The notes: generated from the letters alone by a model not told the origin. Positions 1 through 13,967 are shown, counted from the stretch's first letter. The stretch is DNA of 39,073 nt from Burkholderiaceae bacterium (GCA_013360485.1 JABWBN010000014.1:1-39073); one strand, 5' to 3'. Numbers and translations: made by a program.

Positions 1-1098
1 GGGGCCACCACCTGGCGCGTCGGCCCCGGCCGGGTGCACACCACCTTGGCTGCGGCGCTGCGCCAGGCGCACGATGGCGACACCATCGAGCTCGACGCCG
101 GCGTGTACACGGGCGAAGTGGGCGTGGTGACGCAGCGGCGGTTGACGCTGCGCGGCGCGGGTGGATCCGCGGTGCTCGATGCGCGGGGTCGCCATGCCTT
201 GGGCAAGGGCACCCTCGTGGTCACCGGTGGCGACATCACGGTCGAGAACCTGGAGTTCCGAGGTGCGCGGGTACCCCATCACAACGGCGCCGGCATCCGG
301 CTGGACGGTGGGCGCCTCAGCGTGCGCCGATGCCGATTCATCGACAACCAGATGGGCATCCTCACCGGCAATCGGCCCGACATCGAACTGCACATCGAAG
401 ACAGCCTCTTCGCCCAGGCCCCACGTGACACCAGCGCGCTGCACCACCTGCTGTACGTCGGTCGCATCGGCCGGTTCAGCGTCCGAGGCAGCCGCTTCGA
501 GAACGGGTGGCATGGCCACCTCCTGAAGTCCCGCGCGCAGCACTCGATCATCGAGTACAACCTGATCCACGATGGCCCCTTGGGGAGCGCCAGCTACGAG
601 ATCGACCTGCCCGAGGGAGGACTGGCCCGGATCATCGGCAACGTGATCGGCCAGTCACGCCAGACCCAGAACGTGGCCCTGTTGTCCTTCGGCGCCGAAG
701 GCGGGCACTGGCCCCGCCACGCGCTCCACCTGGCACACAACACGTTCGTGAGCGACTTCCCGGGCATCGCCCGCTTCGTCCAGATCTGGACCGAGCGGCT
801 CGGCAGCCCGCCCGATGTGCAGGTGATCAACAACCTGGCCGTCGGCCCGGGGTGGCTCGGCCATGGCCTGCCCGGCCGCCACGAAGGCAACTGGCCCGCG
901 CTGTCGGCATGGTTCAGCGATGTGCGGGCCATGGACTGGCGCCTGCCGCCTGGCAACGTGCTGCGGGGAGCGGGCGTCGACCCGCGCCAGGAACCGGGTC
1001 CCGACCTGCGGCCGCGCGCGGAGTTCATCTGGCCGTCGGGCACGCGCGCGCTCGACGCGGATCCCGTGCGCTGGACACCCGGCGCATTCCAGCGTTGA
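1..1098 (+). CDS. Right-handed parallel beta-helix protein (5' end cut by window edge)
   Basis: The frame is open from base 1 to the TGA at 1096-1098, so the true start lies outside the window; the GTG at 34 is only the first in-frame start codon. About 365 codons are visible. The first visible residues (WRVGPGR, then TLAAALRQAHDGDTIEL and GVYTGE) look like the beginning of a mature periplasmic beta-helix domain, so the missing part is probably a signal peptide and a short lead-in. Short beta-strand/turn repeats follow (ITVENLEFRGARV, LSVRRCRFIDNQMGI, FSVRGSRFENG, HSIIEYNLIHDG), as in the PbH1/NosD-like fold found in polysaccharide-active and surface proteins. No catalytic residues can be assigned, and the substrate is unknown. 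It ends 88 nt before zwf and is probably a separate transcription unit. Confidence 0.75.
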   Translation, partial: GATTWRVGPGRVHTTLAAALRQAHDGDTIELDAGVYTGEVGVVTQRRLTLRGAGGSAVLDARGRHALGKGTLVVTGGDITVENLEFRGARVPHHNGAGIRLDGGRLSVRRCRFIDNQMGILTGNRPDIELHIEDSLFAQAPRDTSALHHLLYVGRIGRFSVRGSRFENGWHGHLLKSRAQHSIIEYNLIHDGPLGSASYEIDLPEGGLARIIGNVIGQSRQTQNVALLSFGAEGGHWPRHALHLAHNTFVSDFPGIARFVQIWTERLGSPPDVQVINNLAVGPGWLGHGLPGRHEGNWPALSAWFSDVRAMDWRLPPGNVLRGAGVDPRQEPGPDLRPRAEFIWPSGTRALDADPVRWTPGAFQR

Positions 1099-1130
1099 CC
1101 GCCGGAAGAAACTTGGGCATCATGGAGTGA

Positions 1131-1143
1131 GTAACTCAGTTAC
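1131..1143. promoter_or_regulatory. Putative HexR operator upstream of zwf
   Basis: A perfect 13-bp palindrome (GTAACT-C-AGTTAC) lies 43 bp before the zwf start. On the minus strand it reads TGTAACTGAGTTAC, which resembles the known HexR box (TGTAAT-like arms facing ATTACA). HexR-type genes usually control zwf, and a hexR gene follows zwf here, so this is the likely autoregulatory operator of the zwf-hexR unit. A good matching -35/-10 pair was not found. Confidence 0.55.
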
Positions 1144-1186
1144 AACCCCAAGTCACATGGCCGCACCTCGCGCGGCTCGAGGCCCT

Positions 1187-2632
1187 ATGTCGTTCGATCT
1201 CGTTTTCTTCGGTGGCACCGGCGATCTGGCCTGGCGCAAACTGGTGCCCGCACTCTTTCAAGCCTGGCGGCACGGCAAGCTTCCGGCCGATGGCCGCATC
1301 CTAGCGGTGGCCCGCGACGAGCGCTCCGATGACGACTACCGCGGTTTCATCCGCGAACGCTTCGTCGAGGTCGACAGCGCCAAGCGGCCCAATGACGACG
1401 AGTTCTCTCGTTTCGCTGAGTTGCTGCATTACCGGCGCATGGATCTCTCACAGCCGGAACACTATGCCGGCTTGAGGCAGTGGCTCGATGACCGTGGCGC
1501 CGATACGGTGGTGCTGTACCTGGCGACGGCGCCCTATCTGTTCCCGGTGATCTGCAAGCAGCTGGGCACGGCTGGGCTGAACTCACCGAACGTGCGGGTG
1601 GTCCTCGAGAAGCCCCTGGGACACGATCTGGCCAGCGCCCGTGAGATCAACCGCGTGGTGCGCTCGGCCTTTGCGGAGTCGCAGGCCTATCGCATCGACC
1701 ACTACCTGGGCAAGCCGTCGGTGCAGAACCTGATGGCCCTGCGCTTCGGCAATGCCCTGTTCGAACCGCTGTGGCGGCGCGAAAGCATCGCCAACATCCA
1801 GATCACGCTGGCCGAAGCGCTTGGGGTGGGCACGCGGGGCGACTTCTACGACCAGACCGGTGCGCTGCGCGACATGGTCCAGAACCACGCGCTGCAGTTG
1901 CTGACCATGATCGCCATGGAGCCGCCGTCCACCAGCGATGCCGACGCCATCCGTGACGAAAAGCTCAAGGTGCTCAAGTCGCTGCGGCCGTTCACACCTG
2001 AGAGCGTTGCGCGCGATGTCGTTCGGGGTCAATACCGCGCGGGCACCATCGACGGCCGGGCAGTACCCGGCTACCTGGACGAACCCAAGGTGCCCGCCGG
2101 CAGCACCACCGAGACGTTCGTGGCGCTGCGCACCGAGGTGCAGAACTGGCGCTGGGCGGGCGTGCCGTTCTACTTGCGCACTGGCAAGCGCCTGGCCTCG
2201 CGCCATGCGCAGATCGTGGTGAACTTCCGCCCGGTTCCTCACCCGATATTTCCGGGGTCGTCGCGCGCCAACAAGCTGGTGATCAACCTCCAGCCCGAGG
2301 ACGGGCTGGAGTTGCACCTGCTCGCCACCAAAGGCAGCAGCCACGGGGAGCTGCTGGCGCCGGTGTCACTGGACCTGGACTTCGACAAGGCCTTCGCCAG
2401 CGAACGCGTGGGGGCCTACGAACGCCTGCTGCTCGACGCGATCGCGGGGCGCCTGAACCTGTTCGTGCGCAGCGATGAGCAGGAGCAGGCGTGGCGTTGG
2501 GTGGAGCCCATCGCGCATGCCTGGGCGTCCGATCCCAACGGGCCGCGACCGTACGCGTCCGGCACCTGGGGACCCCCCGCCTCCAGCGCGATGATCGCGC
2601 GTGACGGCTCGACCTGGGACGAAGAACAATGA
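1187..2632 (+). CDS. zwf: Glucose-6-phosphate 1-dehydrogenase
   Basis: This 481-aa protein oxidises glucose 6-phosphate to 6-phosphogluconolactone with NAD(P)+, feeding the Entner-Doudoroff and pentose phosphate routes and supplying NADPH. The N-terminal nucleotide-binding loop GGTGDLAWRKL is at residues 9-19. The active-site motif RIDHYLGK has Asp171 and His172, and the C-terminal half carries the family's dimerisation domain. The start was set at ATG 1187 because the Rossmann motif begins right after it; an in-frame ATG at 1157 would add ten poorly conserved residues. Length is normal for the family. The stop overlaps the hexR start (ATGA), so the two genes form one operon, and a palindrome like a HexR box lies just upstream. 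Confidence 0.96.
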   Translation: MSFDLVFFGGTGDLAWRKLVPALFQAWRHGKLPADGRILAVARDERSDDDYRGFIRERFVEVDSAKRPNDDEFSRFAELLHYRRMDLSQPEHYAGLRQWLDDRGADTVVLYLATAPYLFPVICKQLGTAGLNSPNVRVVLEKPLGHDLASAREINRVVRSAFAESQAYRIDHYLGKPSVQNLMALRFGNALFEPLWRRESIANIQITLAEALGVGTRGDFYDQTGALRDMVQNHALQLLTMIAMEPPSTSDADAIRDEKLKVLKSLRPFTPESVARDVVRGQYRAGTIDGRAVPGYLDEPKVPAGSTTETFVALRTEVQNWRWAGVPFYLRTGKRLASRHAQIVVNFRPVPHPIFPGSSRANKLVINLQPEDGLELHLLATKGSSHGELLAPVSLDLDFDKAFASERVGAYERLLLDAIAGRLNLFVRSDEQEQAWRWVEPIAHAWASDPNGPRPYASGTWGPPASSAMIARDGSTWDEEQ

Positions 2633-3507
2633 CCATGCTCGAACGCGTGAAGGCCTCGCTGCCGGCGCTGCCGCCGGCTGAGCAGCGCGTGGCCAAGCTG
2701 CTGCTGGCCGACCCGCGCAGCTTTGCCACCTTGCCGGTGGGCGAACTGGCCGATCGCGCGCACGTGAGCAAGCCCACGGTCGTGCGCTTCTGCCGCAGCG
2801 TGGGCTACGGCGGCCTGGCCGATTTCAAGCTCAAGCTGGCGGGCACGGTCAACGAAGGCGTGCCGTTCGTGCACCGCGCCGTCGACGAGGACGACAAGCC
2901 TGGCGAGATCATCATCAAGGTCATCGATAACGCGGTGGCGGCGCTGCTCAAGTACCGCAACGCCGCCGCCGACCACGCGTTCGAGCGAGCCATCGAGGCA
3001 CTCGTGGCCGCCTGCCGCGAGCGCAAGCGCATCGAGTTCTACGGGGTGGGCAACTCGGGCATCGTGGCCCAGGACGCCCAGCACAAATTCTTTCGCCTGG
3101 GCGTCAACACCGCCGCCTGCAGCGACGGTCACGTGCAGTTGATGAGCGCGACCATGCTCGGTGCGGGTGACTGCGCGGTGGTCTTCAGCAACTCGGGCCG
3201 CAGCCGAGACCTGCTCGATGCCGCCGGTGTGGCCCGGCGCAAGGGCGCCACGGTCATCGTGGTCACCGCCAGCGCCTCACCGCTGGCGCAGTTTGCACAA
3301 GGCCACGGCCAGATCCTGCTGGCAGCCGATCATCCAGAGGACTTCGATCGCTACAGCCCGATGGTGTCTCGACTGCTGCACCTGTGCATCGTCGACATCC
3401 TCACCACCGGAGTTGCGCTGCGGCTGGGCGCCGGCTTGCGTCCGATGCTGCAGGAAATCAAGCGCAACCTGCGCGCCAAGCGTTACGCACAACCCGAGGA
3501 GCCCTGA
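2629..3507 (+). CDS. hexR: RpiR-family transcriptional regulator HexR
   Basis: This 292-aa regulator has an N-terminal RpiR-type helix-turn-helix (about residues 1-80, with VGELADRAHVSKPTVVRFCRSVGY) and a C-terminal SIS sugar-phosphate-binding domain (about 125-260, with GVGNSG, SNSGRS and VVTAS motifs). Family knowledge: HexR represses zwf, edd and eda-type genes and is released by 2-keto-3-deoxy-6-phosphogluconate. Its position directly behind zwf, overlapping by 4 nt, supports the name over other RpiR members. A second ATG at 2635 is a possible start two codons later. The gene converges with mlaB on the opposite strand; the 38 nt between them show no clear terminator hairpin. Confidence 0.88.
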   Translation: MTMLERVKASLPALPPAEQRVAKLLLADPRSFATLPVGELADRAHVSKPTVVRFCRSVGYGGLADFKLKLAGTVNEGVPFVHRAVDEDDKPGEIIIKVIDNAVAALLKYRNAAADHAFERAIEALVAACRERKRIEFYGVGNSGIVAQDAQHKFFRLGVNTAACSDGHVQLMSATMLGAGDCAVVFSNSGRSRDLLDAAGVARRKGATVIVVTASASPLAQFAQGHGQILLAADHPEDFDRYSPMVSRLLHLCIVDILTTGVALRLGAGLRPMLQEIKRNLRAKRYAQPEEP

Positions 3508-3545
3508 CCCCCAGTCAGCGGCCCACCCCTGCGCAGCCGCGAAGG

Positions 3546-3827
3546 TCAGTCCGCGGCAACATCGGTCAGCAGCCCCGCAACGCCGTACAGGCGCGCCAAC
3601 GCGAGGGCCTTGTCTGGCAACCCTTCCACTTTCAGCTCGCGGCCAATTGCGGCCGATGCACGCCGGCACTCCAACAGCACCGCAATGGCGGCACTGTCCA
3701 GTATCTGCAGGGTCGAGGCATCGATCACGGGTGGCGCGTCGGCAGCGGCGATGGCCGGCAGCAACGCCTGCAGCGTCACGCTGGCCTCAGCCATCGTCAG
3801 TTCTGCGGGCAAGGCGATCGCGGCCAT
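3546..3827 (-). CDS. mlaB: STAS-domain phospholipid transport protein MlaB
   Basis: This 93-aa cytoplasmic protein consists of a single STAS domain with the typical core VIDASTLQILDSAAIAVLLECRR. In the Mla complex MlaB binds the ATPase MlaF and stabilises its active state. It is the last gene of the six-gene mla operon: its ATG directly follows the mlaC stop (TGA then ATG), indicating translational coupling. The sequence is shorter and more variable than the other Mla proteins, as is usual for MlaB, so the name rests on the STAS signature together with the location. Confidence 0.85.
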   Translation of the reverse strand: MAAIALPAELTMAEASVTLQALLPAIAAADAPPVIDASTLQILDSAAIAVLLECRRASAAIGRELKVEGLPDKALALARLYGVAGLLTDVAAD

Positions 3828-4463
3828 TCAGTTCTTCGTTGCCGACGACGCGGCCTTGTTCTTCTCGGCCAAACGGTTGATCAGGGCATCCATGCCGCCG
3901 GCACTCAGGTCCTTCGCGAACTGCCCCTTGTAGGCCTCCACGATCCAGAAGCCGCTGACGTTGACGTCGAAGATCTTCCAGCCCTCGCCGTTCTTCTCGA
4001 GGCGATAGTCGAGTTGAATCGGTTCACCGCGGCCGCGAACCTCGGTACGAACGACAAGATCGCCCTCGGAGACAGCGCGCAACGGCTTGACATGCACGCT
4101 CTGGTCCTTCACCTGAGTCAGCGCCCCCGAGTAGGTGTTCACCAGCAAGATCTTGAACTCCTCGAGCATGCGCTTCTTCTGCTCAGCCGTGGCCGCGCGC
4201 CACTGAGGGCCGACCGACCGGGACGTCATGCGCTCAAAGTTCACATGCGGCATCACCTTGGCATCGACCAGCGCCCGGATGCGCGGAACATCACCCGCTT
4301 GAATGGCCTTGTCCGATTTGACGGCGTCGATCACCTCGGTAGAAAGCGTCCTCACGAATTCGTCGGCAGCCGCTGCCTCGGCATGGGTGAGCGGTGCCCA
4401 AGCGCCGACACCTGCGGCCACCGCGATGCCCACCAGCGCCCGGAACATGTCTCGTCGAATCAT
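3828..4463 (-). CDS. mlaC: Periplasmic phospholipid-binding protein MlaC
   Basis: This 211-aa protein starts with a cleavable signal peptide (MIRRDMFRALVGIAVAAG through about residue 28, cut near THA/EA). The mature part is the Ttg2D/MlaC (tol_Tim44-like) fold, which carries phospholipid between MlaA in the outer membrane and MlaFEDB in the inner membrane. Recognisable family stretches are VMPHVNFERMTSRSVGPQWR, EFKILLVNTYSGAL and WKIFDVNVSGFWIVEAYKGQF. Length is typical. It lies between mlaA and mlaB on the same strand; 68 nt separate it from mlaA. Confidence 0.93.
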   Translation of the reverse strand: MIRRDMFRALVGIAVAAGVGAWAPLTHAEAAAADEFVRTLSTEVIDAVKSDKAIQAGDVPRIRALVDAKVMPHVNFERMTSRSVGPQWRAATAEQKKRMLEEFKILLVNTYSGALTQVKDQSVHVKPLRAVSEGDLVVRTEVRGRGEPIQLDYRLEKNGEGWKIFDVNVSGFWIVEAYKGQFAKDLSAGGMDALINRLAEKNKAASSATKN

Positions 4464-4531
4464 CGTCGTCCTTTCATGTGCGGACCAACGTCGCCCGCTT
4501 CAGTCCTCAACGCAGGTCACCCCCTGCGGGT

Positions 4532-5296
4532 TCACTTCGGTGCTGCAGGCGCCGGGTCCTCGTCCTCGGGGGGGTTGCCGTCGTAGATCTGGCTGCGACG
4601 ACGTGCCAGGTAGGCGTCACGCAGGAAGGTGTACTTGTCCAGCGCGATGTCGTCGAGTACCCGCGACGCACTCAGCAGTCTCGCACGCGTGTCGAGCACT
4701 TGCAGGACCCGAGCGCCGTTCTGGTCACGCACCTCCCCGAAGGCCAACTGCGGCGGCGATGCCTTGGAGTCCACCGCCAGCGCGGCGGCATCACGCAGGG
4801 TGGAGGGCCCCAGCAACGGCAGCATCAGGTACGGGCCGCTGGCAACACCCCAATGACCCAGCGTCTGGCCAAAGTCCTCGTTCCGACGTTCCAGGCCCAT
4901 TTCCTCGGCAACGTCGAAGAACCCGGCAATTCCAAACACCGTGTTCGCGGCCACCCGCATCCCGGTTTCCAGAGCATCCTTCGGTTTGGCCTGCAGGGTC
5001 AGGTTCACCACCGACCAGGCATCACCAAGATTGCCGAACATGTTTCCGATGCCGGTGCGCAGCCACTGCGGCACCACGGCCTGGTAGCCCTGCGCGGCGG
5101 GCTTGATCACCGCGCGATCGACGGTTTCGTTGAATGCAAAGACCGCGCGATTGAATCGCTCCCAGGGGTCGACGCGGGCCGTGGCGACCCCTGCCTCGTC
5201 ATCCGGCTTCACACCGTGCGGCGCACTGGCGCAACCGGCGAACAGGGTCACCGCCAGCACGGCGGCGGCTTTGCGCAGCAGCGAAGTGGCATTCAT
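4532..5296 (-). CDS. mlaA: Outer-membrane lipoprotein MlaA (VacJ)
   Basis: This 254-aa lipoprotein has a type II signal peptide with lipobox LFAGC (Cys22). MlaA sits in the outer membrane, in enterobacteria together with OmpC/F, and removes misplaced phospholipid from the outer leaflet. Family motifs are DPWERFNRAVFAFNETVDRAV near residues 43-63, GNMFGNLGDAWSVVNLTLQ, and the glycine/proline-rich part GHWGVASGPYLMLPLLGPST. Its start overlaps the mlaD stop by 4 nt. Enterobacteria encode mlaA elsewhere on the chromosome; here it is inside the operon, as is common in betaproteobacteria. Confidence 0.95.
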   Translation of the reverse strand: MNATSLLRKAAAVLAVTLFAGCASAPHGVKPDDEAGVATARVDPWERFNRAVFAFNETVDRAVIKPAAQGYQAVVPQWLRTGIGNMFGNLGDAWSVVNLTLQAKPKDALETGMRVAANTVFGIAGFFDVAEEMGLERRNEDFGQTLGHWGVASGPYLMLPLLGPSTLRDAAALAVDSKASPPQLAFGEVRDQNGARVLQVLDTRARLLSASRVLDDIALDKYTFLRDAYLARRRSQIYDGNPPEDEDPAPAAPK

Positions 5297-5802
5297 TTGG
5301 TTGCGCCTGCGTCGCTGGTCGGTTTGCCCGAAGCATCTCCAGCGCCAGCCTCGGCGGCTTTGCCGAACAGGAACTGGCTGATCAGGTTCTCGAGCACGAC
5401 CGCCGACTGCGTTTGCGTGATGGTGTCGCCCGCCACGAGGTTCGCCTCTTCGCCACCTGGCTCGAGGCCGATGTACTGGTCGCCCAGCAACCCCGCCGTG
5501 AGAATCTTGGCCGAGCTGTCCTTGGGGAACTGGTAGCCCTGGCGCACCTCCATTGTGACAATGCCTTGGTAGGTCTTGGGGTCGAGCGTGATTCGGGTCA
5601 CCCGACCGACCACCACGCCAGCCGATCGCACCGGCGCGCGTGGCTTCAGGCCACCGATGTTGTCAAAGCGCGCGGCCAGCGTGTAGGTCGCACCGTTGCC
5701 GAAAGTGGTCAGGTTGGCAGCCTTCAGGGCCACGAACAACAACGCCGCCAGTGCCAGCACCACGAACAGCCCGACCAGAATCTCGATGTTTCGCTTTGCC
5801 AT
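5293..5802 (-). CDS. mlaD: MCE-domain transporter subunit MlaD
   Basis: This 169-aa protein has one N-terminal transmembrane helix (IEILVGLFVVLALAALLFVA, residues 6-25) and one periplasmic MCE domain at about 38-117 (GGLKPRAPVRSAGVVVGRV, then YQFPKDSSAKILTAGLLGDQ). MlaD hexamers form the lipid channel ring on top of the MlaE dimer. The C-terminal tail is low-complexity (Gly/Ala/Asp rich). A good ribosome site (AAGGA, seven nt upstream) supports the ATG at 5802. It lies 27 nt after mlaE and overlaps mlaA by 4 nt. Confidence 0.94.
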   Translation of the reverse strand: MAKRNIEILVGLFVVLALAALLFVALKAANLTTFGNGATYTLAARFDNIGGLKPRAPVRSAGVVVGRVTRITLDPKTYQGIVTMEVRQGYQFPKDSSAKILTAGLLGDQYIGLEPGGEEANLVAGDTITQTQSAVVLENLISQFLFGKAAEAGAGDASGKPTSDAGATK

Positions 5803-5829
5803 GAGGATTTCCTTCGCGCAGTTCCGGGG

Positions 5830-6612
5830 TCAGCGACCGGTCGAGAACATCAGCGCCGTGAGGATGAAGTCCATGCCGAGTACACCCAGTGAGGAGATGA
5901 CCACGGTTCGCGTGGTGGCGTACGCCACACCCTCCGGTGTGGCCTCGGTCTCGTAGCCCTGGTACAGCGCCACTGCGGTGCAGATGATGCCGAAGACGAA
6001 GCTCTTGACCACGCCATTGCCCACATCGCGCCAGACATCGACGCCGCTTTGCTGGATCGCCCAGAAGTTGCCGGCATCGATGCCGATCAAGCCAACCGCG
6101 ACCAGCCACGCACCCAGGATACCGATGGCCGAGAACAGAATCGCCAACAAGGGCATTGATACCACCCCGGCCAGGAAGCGCGGTGCGAGCACGCGTTGGC
6201 GCGGATCGATCGCCATCAATTCGAGAGCCGCAATCTGCTCGCCCGCCTTCATCAGGCCGATTTCGGCGGTCAGCGATGTTCCCGCCCGGCCCGCGAACAG
6301 CAGGGCCGTAACCACGGGGCCGAGTTCGCGCACCAGCGACAGGTTGACCACCAGGCCCAACGACTCAGCCGCGCCGAAGGTGATCAAGGTGTTGTACAGC
6401 TGCAGGGCCAGCACGAAACCGACGGCCATGCCCGAGGCCAGGATGATGATGAGCGAACGGTTGCCGATGGCGTGGATCTGGGTGACCACCAAGCCAAACC
6501 GGCGCAGGGCGGCCGGCAGTGCCAGGAGCAGGTCCGAGAAGAACAGCGCCGCTCGACCCCAGCCTCGCAGCACCGCCAGCGTGCGTTCGCCCAGCAGCGC
6601 GAGCAGGTTCAC
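5830..6612 (-). CDS. mlaE: Phospholipid ABC transporter permease MlaE
   Basis: This 260-aa integral membrane permease has several hydrophobic helices. It carries the conserved MlaE family segments GNRSLIIILASGMAVGFVLALQ, RELGPVVTALLFAGRAGTSL and AEIGLMKAGEQIAALELM, and the C-terminal GYETEATPEGVAYATTRTVV. It forms the inner-membrane core of MlaFEDB. The start was set at GTG 6612 because this codon overlaps the mlaF stop (GTGA) and is preceded by a GGGGAG ribosome site; translation further upstream would run through mlaF in another frame and give no family similarity. Confidence 0.93.
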   Translation of the reverse strand: MNLLALLGERTLAVLRGWGRAALFFSDLLLALPAALRRFGLVVTQIHAIGNRSLIIILASGMAVGFVLALQLYNTLITFGAAESLGLVVNLSLVRELGPVVTALLFAGRAGTSLTAEIGLMKAGEQIAALELMAIDPRQRVLAPRFLAGVVSMPLLAILFSAIGILGAWLVAVGLIGIDAGNFWAIQQSGVDVWRDVGNGVVKSFVFGIICTAVALYQGYETEATPEGVAYATTRTVVISSLGVLGMDFILTALMFSTGR

Positions 6613-7451
6613 TGCGCTCCCCCTCGAGAGGCACGGAAGCCGAAGTCGGCCGCCATTTCGGGGGCCGGGTAGTGGAACTTCACCGGTCCGTCGGGCTCGC
6701 CGCGAACGAACTGGCGCACCTCGGGATCGGTGGAACCCATCAGCTCGGCGGGCGTGCCCTGGGCCACGATGCGGCCGCCATTGGCCAGCAGAACGACGTG
6801 ATCGCTGATGGCCATGCACTCGGGCACGTCGTGCGAGATCACGAGCGATGTGGCGCCGGTGACGTCATTGAGTGTGCGGATGAGCTTGGCGGCCACGCCC
6901 ATCGAGATCAGATCCAGGCCAGCGAACGGCTCGTCGTACATGATCAACTCGGGATCGAGCGCGATGGCGCGTGCCAAGGCGATGCGCCGCGCCATGCCGC
7001 CGGAGACCTCGCTGATCTTGAGCGAGGCCGCGCCGCGCAGCCCCACCGCGTTCAGTTTCATCAGCACGATGTGGCGGATCAGCGCCTCTGGAAGGTCGGT
7101 CATCTCGCGCAGCGGATAGGCCACGTTCTCGTAGACAGTGAGATCGGTGAACAGTGCCCCGAACTGGAACAGCATGCCCAGCCGCCGCCTCAGCCGGTAC
7201 AGCTGCGCGCGGTCATGCACGTCGATCACCTCACCATCGAACAACACCCTTCCCTGGTTCGCACCGTGCACGCCGCCGATCAGGCGCAGCAGGGTCGTCT
7301 TGCCGCAGCCCGAGCCGCCCAGCACCGCCGTCACCTTGCCGCGCGCGAAGCGCAGGCTCAGATCCTGCAGGATCGTTCGCCGCTCGTCGTACCCGAACGT
7401 GACGCGGTCGATCTCGATGAGGGTGTCGGAAGCAGACAAGCGGCAGGTCAC
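6609..7451 (-). CDS. mlaF: Phospholipid ABC transporter ATPase MlaF
   Basis: This 280-aa ABC ATPase (from GTG 7451) powers the Mla complex. Visible motifs are Walker A GGSGCGKT (residues 45-52), signature SGGMARRIALARA, and Walker B LIMYDEPFAGLD followed by SHDVPE. The start is uncertain: no ATG precedes the conserved IEIDRVTFGY strand in frame, so GTG 7451 or TTG 7439 must be used, and neither has a strong Shine-Dalgarno. The 160 nt between gltD and this gene may contain the mla promoter, but I could only find a weak GACAAT-like -10 without a convincing -35. It is the first gene of mlaFEDACB. Confidence 0.92.
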   Translation of the reverse strand: MTCRLSASDTLIEIDRVTFGYDERRTILQDLSLRFARGKVTAVLGGSGCGKTTLLRLIGGVHGANQGRVLFDGEVIDVHDRAQLYRLRRRLGMLFQFGALFTDLTVYENVAYPLREMTDLPEALIRHIVLMKLNAVGLRGAASLKISEVSGGMARRIALARAIALDPELIMYDEPFAGLDLISMGVAAKLIRTLNDVTGATSLVISHDVPECMAISDHVVLLANGGRIVAQGTPAELMGSTDPEVRQFVRGEPDGPVKFHYPAPEMAADFGFRASRGGAQ

Positions 7452-7611
7452 GCGGCCGCTGGCCGCATGGTGGGAGATCCAGGAAAATTCATTGTCGCAT
7501 GGGGGATTCCACCGATGCCGCAACGGCAGGTTTCGCCCTTGTAAACGCCGGTGAACGACGCGCGCGGCGCGCACGGTGCCGTGCCACCCGGTCGAATCCC
7601 CTCGGCCGGAA

Positions 7612-9075
7612 TCAGCGCGGCAGCGTGCTGGAGCCCATGAGGTACTGGTCGATCGAGCGCGCGGCTTGACGGCCTTCGCGAATCGCCCAAACCACCAGCG
7701 ACTGGCCGCGCCGCATGTCCCCGGCTGCGAAGACGTTCTCGACGTTGGTGCGGTAGCCACCTTCGTCGGTCGATGCCCGTGCCTGGCCGCGGTTGTCGCG
7801 CTCCACGCCAAACGCTTCGAGCACGGCGGAAACCGGCCCCGTGAAACCCATGGCCAACAGCACCAGATCGGCCTTCCAGTCCTTTTCCGTGCCCGCAACT
7901 TCGGTCATCTTGCCGCCCTGCCATTGCACCTGCACCGTCTTCAGGCCGGTGACCTTGCCCTTGGCTCCCGCGAAGGCCTTGGTGGCAATGGCGAACACCC
8001 GCTCGCAGCCCTCCTCGTGGCTGGAGCTCGTGCGCAGCTTGAGCGGCCAGTACGGCCAGGTCAGTGGACGATCCTCCTGGTCAGGCGGCATGGGCATGAC
8101 CTCGAACTGGGTGACGCTGGCCGCGCCATGGCGGTTGCTGGTGCCGACGCAGTCGCTGCCGGTGTCGCCGCCGCCGATCACGATGACATGCTTGCCCGCG
8201 GCGCTGAGCTGGCCCTTGAGCTTGTCGCCGGCCACCACCTTGTTCTGCTGAGGCAGGAACTCCATGGCGAAGTGCACACCGTCGAGGTCGCGCCCGGGAA
8301 CCGGCAGGTCACGGCTGACCTCGGCGCCGCCAGCCAGCAGCACGGCGTCAAAGGAGGACCTGAGCTCGTCGGCCGAGATCGTCTGCTTGGCGTCATTGGT
8401 GATGCGGCTACCCTCGGGCATGGCGCCGATCAGCACACCGGTGCGGAACGTCACGCCTTCGGCCTTCATTTGCTCGATGCGGCGGTCGATGTGCGACTTG
8501 TCGAGCTTGAAGTCGGGGATGCCATAGCGCAGCAGTCCACCCACTCGGCCGTTCTTCTCGAACACGGTCACGTCGTGTCCAGCGCGGGCCAGTTGCTGGG
8601 CCGCGGCCAGACCCGCGGGGCCCGAGCCGACGACGGCGACCGTGCGACCGGTGCGCACGCGTGCCGGCTGGGGCAGCACCCAACCCTGGCTCCAGCCCCG
8701 GTCGATGATGGCGTGCTCGATCGACTTGATGCCCACCGCGTCATCGTTGATGTTGAGCGTGCAGGCCGCTTCGCATGGCGCCGGACAAATGCGGCCGGTG
8801 AACTCCGGGAAGTTGTTGGTGGTGTGCAGCACCGCCAGCGCCTGGCGCCAGTCACCGCGGTACACCAGATCGTTGAAGTCCGGGATGACGTTGTTGACCG
8901 GACAGCCGTTGTTGCAGAACGGCGTGCCGCAATCCATGCAGCGCGCGCCCTGCACCTTCGCCTGGTCGGCGTCGAGTCCGATGACGAACTCGCGGTAGTT
9001 GCGCACGCGCTGGGCGACGGGCTCGTAGCCCTCCTCGAGCCGCGCATACTCCATGAAGCCGGTGACCTTGCCCAT
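7612..9075 (-). CDS. gltD: Glutamate synthase (NADPH) small chain
   Basis: This 487-aa beta subunit of glutamate synthase passes electrons from NADPH through FAD to the large subunit. The N-terminal cysteine-rich region ([14 protein letters not shown], then [12 protein letters not shown]) binds 4Fe-4S clusters. The FAD site is [23 protein letters not shown]. The NADPH site is [21 protein letters not shown]. The C-terminal [23 protein letters not shown] matches the family end. A clear GAGGAA ribosome site precedes the ATG. It follows gltB with a 33-nt gap on the same strand, so the two subunits are co-expressed. Length is normal. Confidence 0.97.
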   Translation of the reverse strand: MGKVTGFMEYARLEEGYEPVAQRVRNYREFVIGLDADQAKVQGARCMDCGTPFCNNGCPVNNVIPDFNDLVYRGDWRQALAVLHTTNNFPEFTGRICPAPCEAACTLNINDDAVGIKSIEHAIIDRGWSQGWVLPQPARVRTGRTVAVVGSGPAGLAAAQQLARAGHDVTVFEKNGRVGGLLRYGIPDFKLDKSHIDRRIEQMKAEGVTFRTGVLIGAMPEGSRITNDAKQTISADELRSSFDAVLLAGGAEVSRDLPVPGRDLDGVHFAMEFLPQQNKVVAGDKLKGQLSAAGKHVIVIGGGDTGSDCVGTSNRHGAASVTQFEVMPMPPDQEDRPLTWPYWPLKLRTSSSHEEGCERVFAIATKAFAGAKGKVTGLKTVQVQWQGGKMTEVAGTEKDWKADLVLLAMGFTGPVSAVLEAFGVERDNRGQARASTDEGGYRTNVENVFAAGDMRRGQSLVVWAIREGRQAARSIDQYLMGSSTLPR

Positions 9076-9108
9076 GTTCTGATTCCTCGTTCCTGATCAC
9101 TGAGCCGG

Positions 9109-13902
<4,794 letters not shown>

Positions 13903-13908
13903 GACGCG

Positions 13909-13914
13909 CTCCTT
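13909..13914 (-). promoter_or_regulatory. Ribosome-binding site that decides the gltB start
   Basis: The hexamer AAGGAG on the minus strand lies 6 nt before ATG 13902. It makes this ATG the likely gltB start rather than the in-frame GTG at 13917, which lies just before the AAGGAG. Confidence 0.75.
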
Positions 13915-13938
13915 CACGACTCGAACGGACGAGGCGCG

Positions 13939-13967
13939 AGATTACTGCAGCGCAGCAACTGACTCAA
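13939..13967 (-). promoter_or_regulatory. Putative sigma70 promoter of gltBD
   Basis: On the minus strand, TTGAGT (13962-13967) and TAATCT (13939-13944) are separated by exactly 17 nt. The promoter would start transcription about 30 nt before the gltB ATG. An AT-rich stretch lies directly upstream at 13990-14040 and could serve as an UP element or activator site. Confidence 0.55.
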
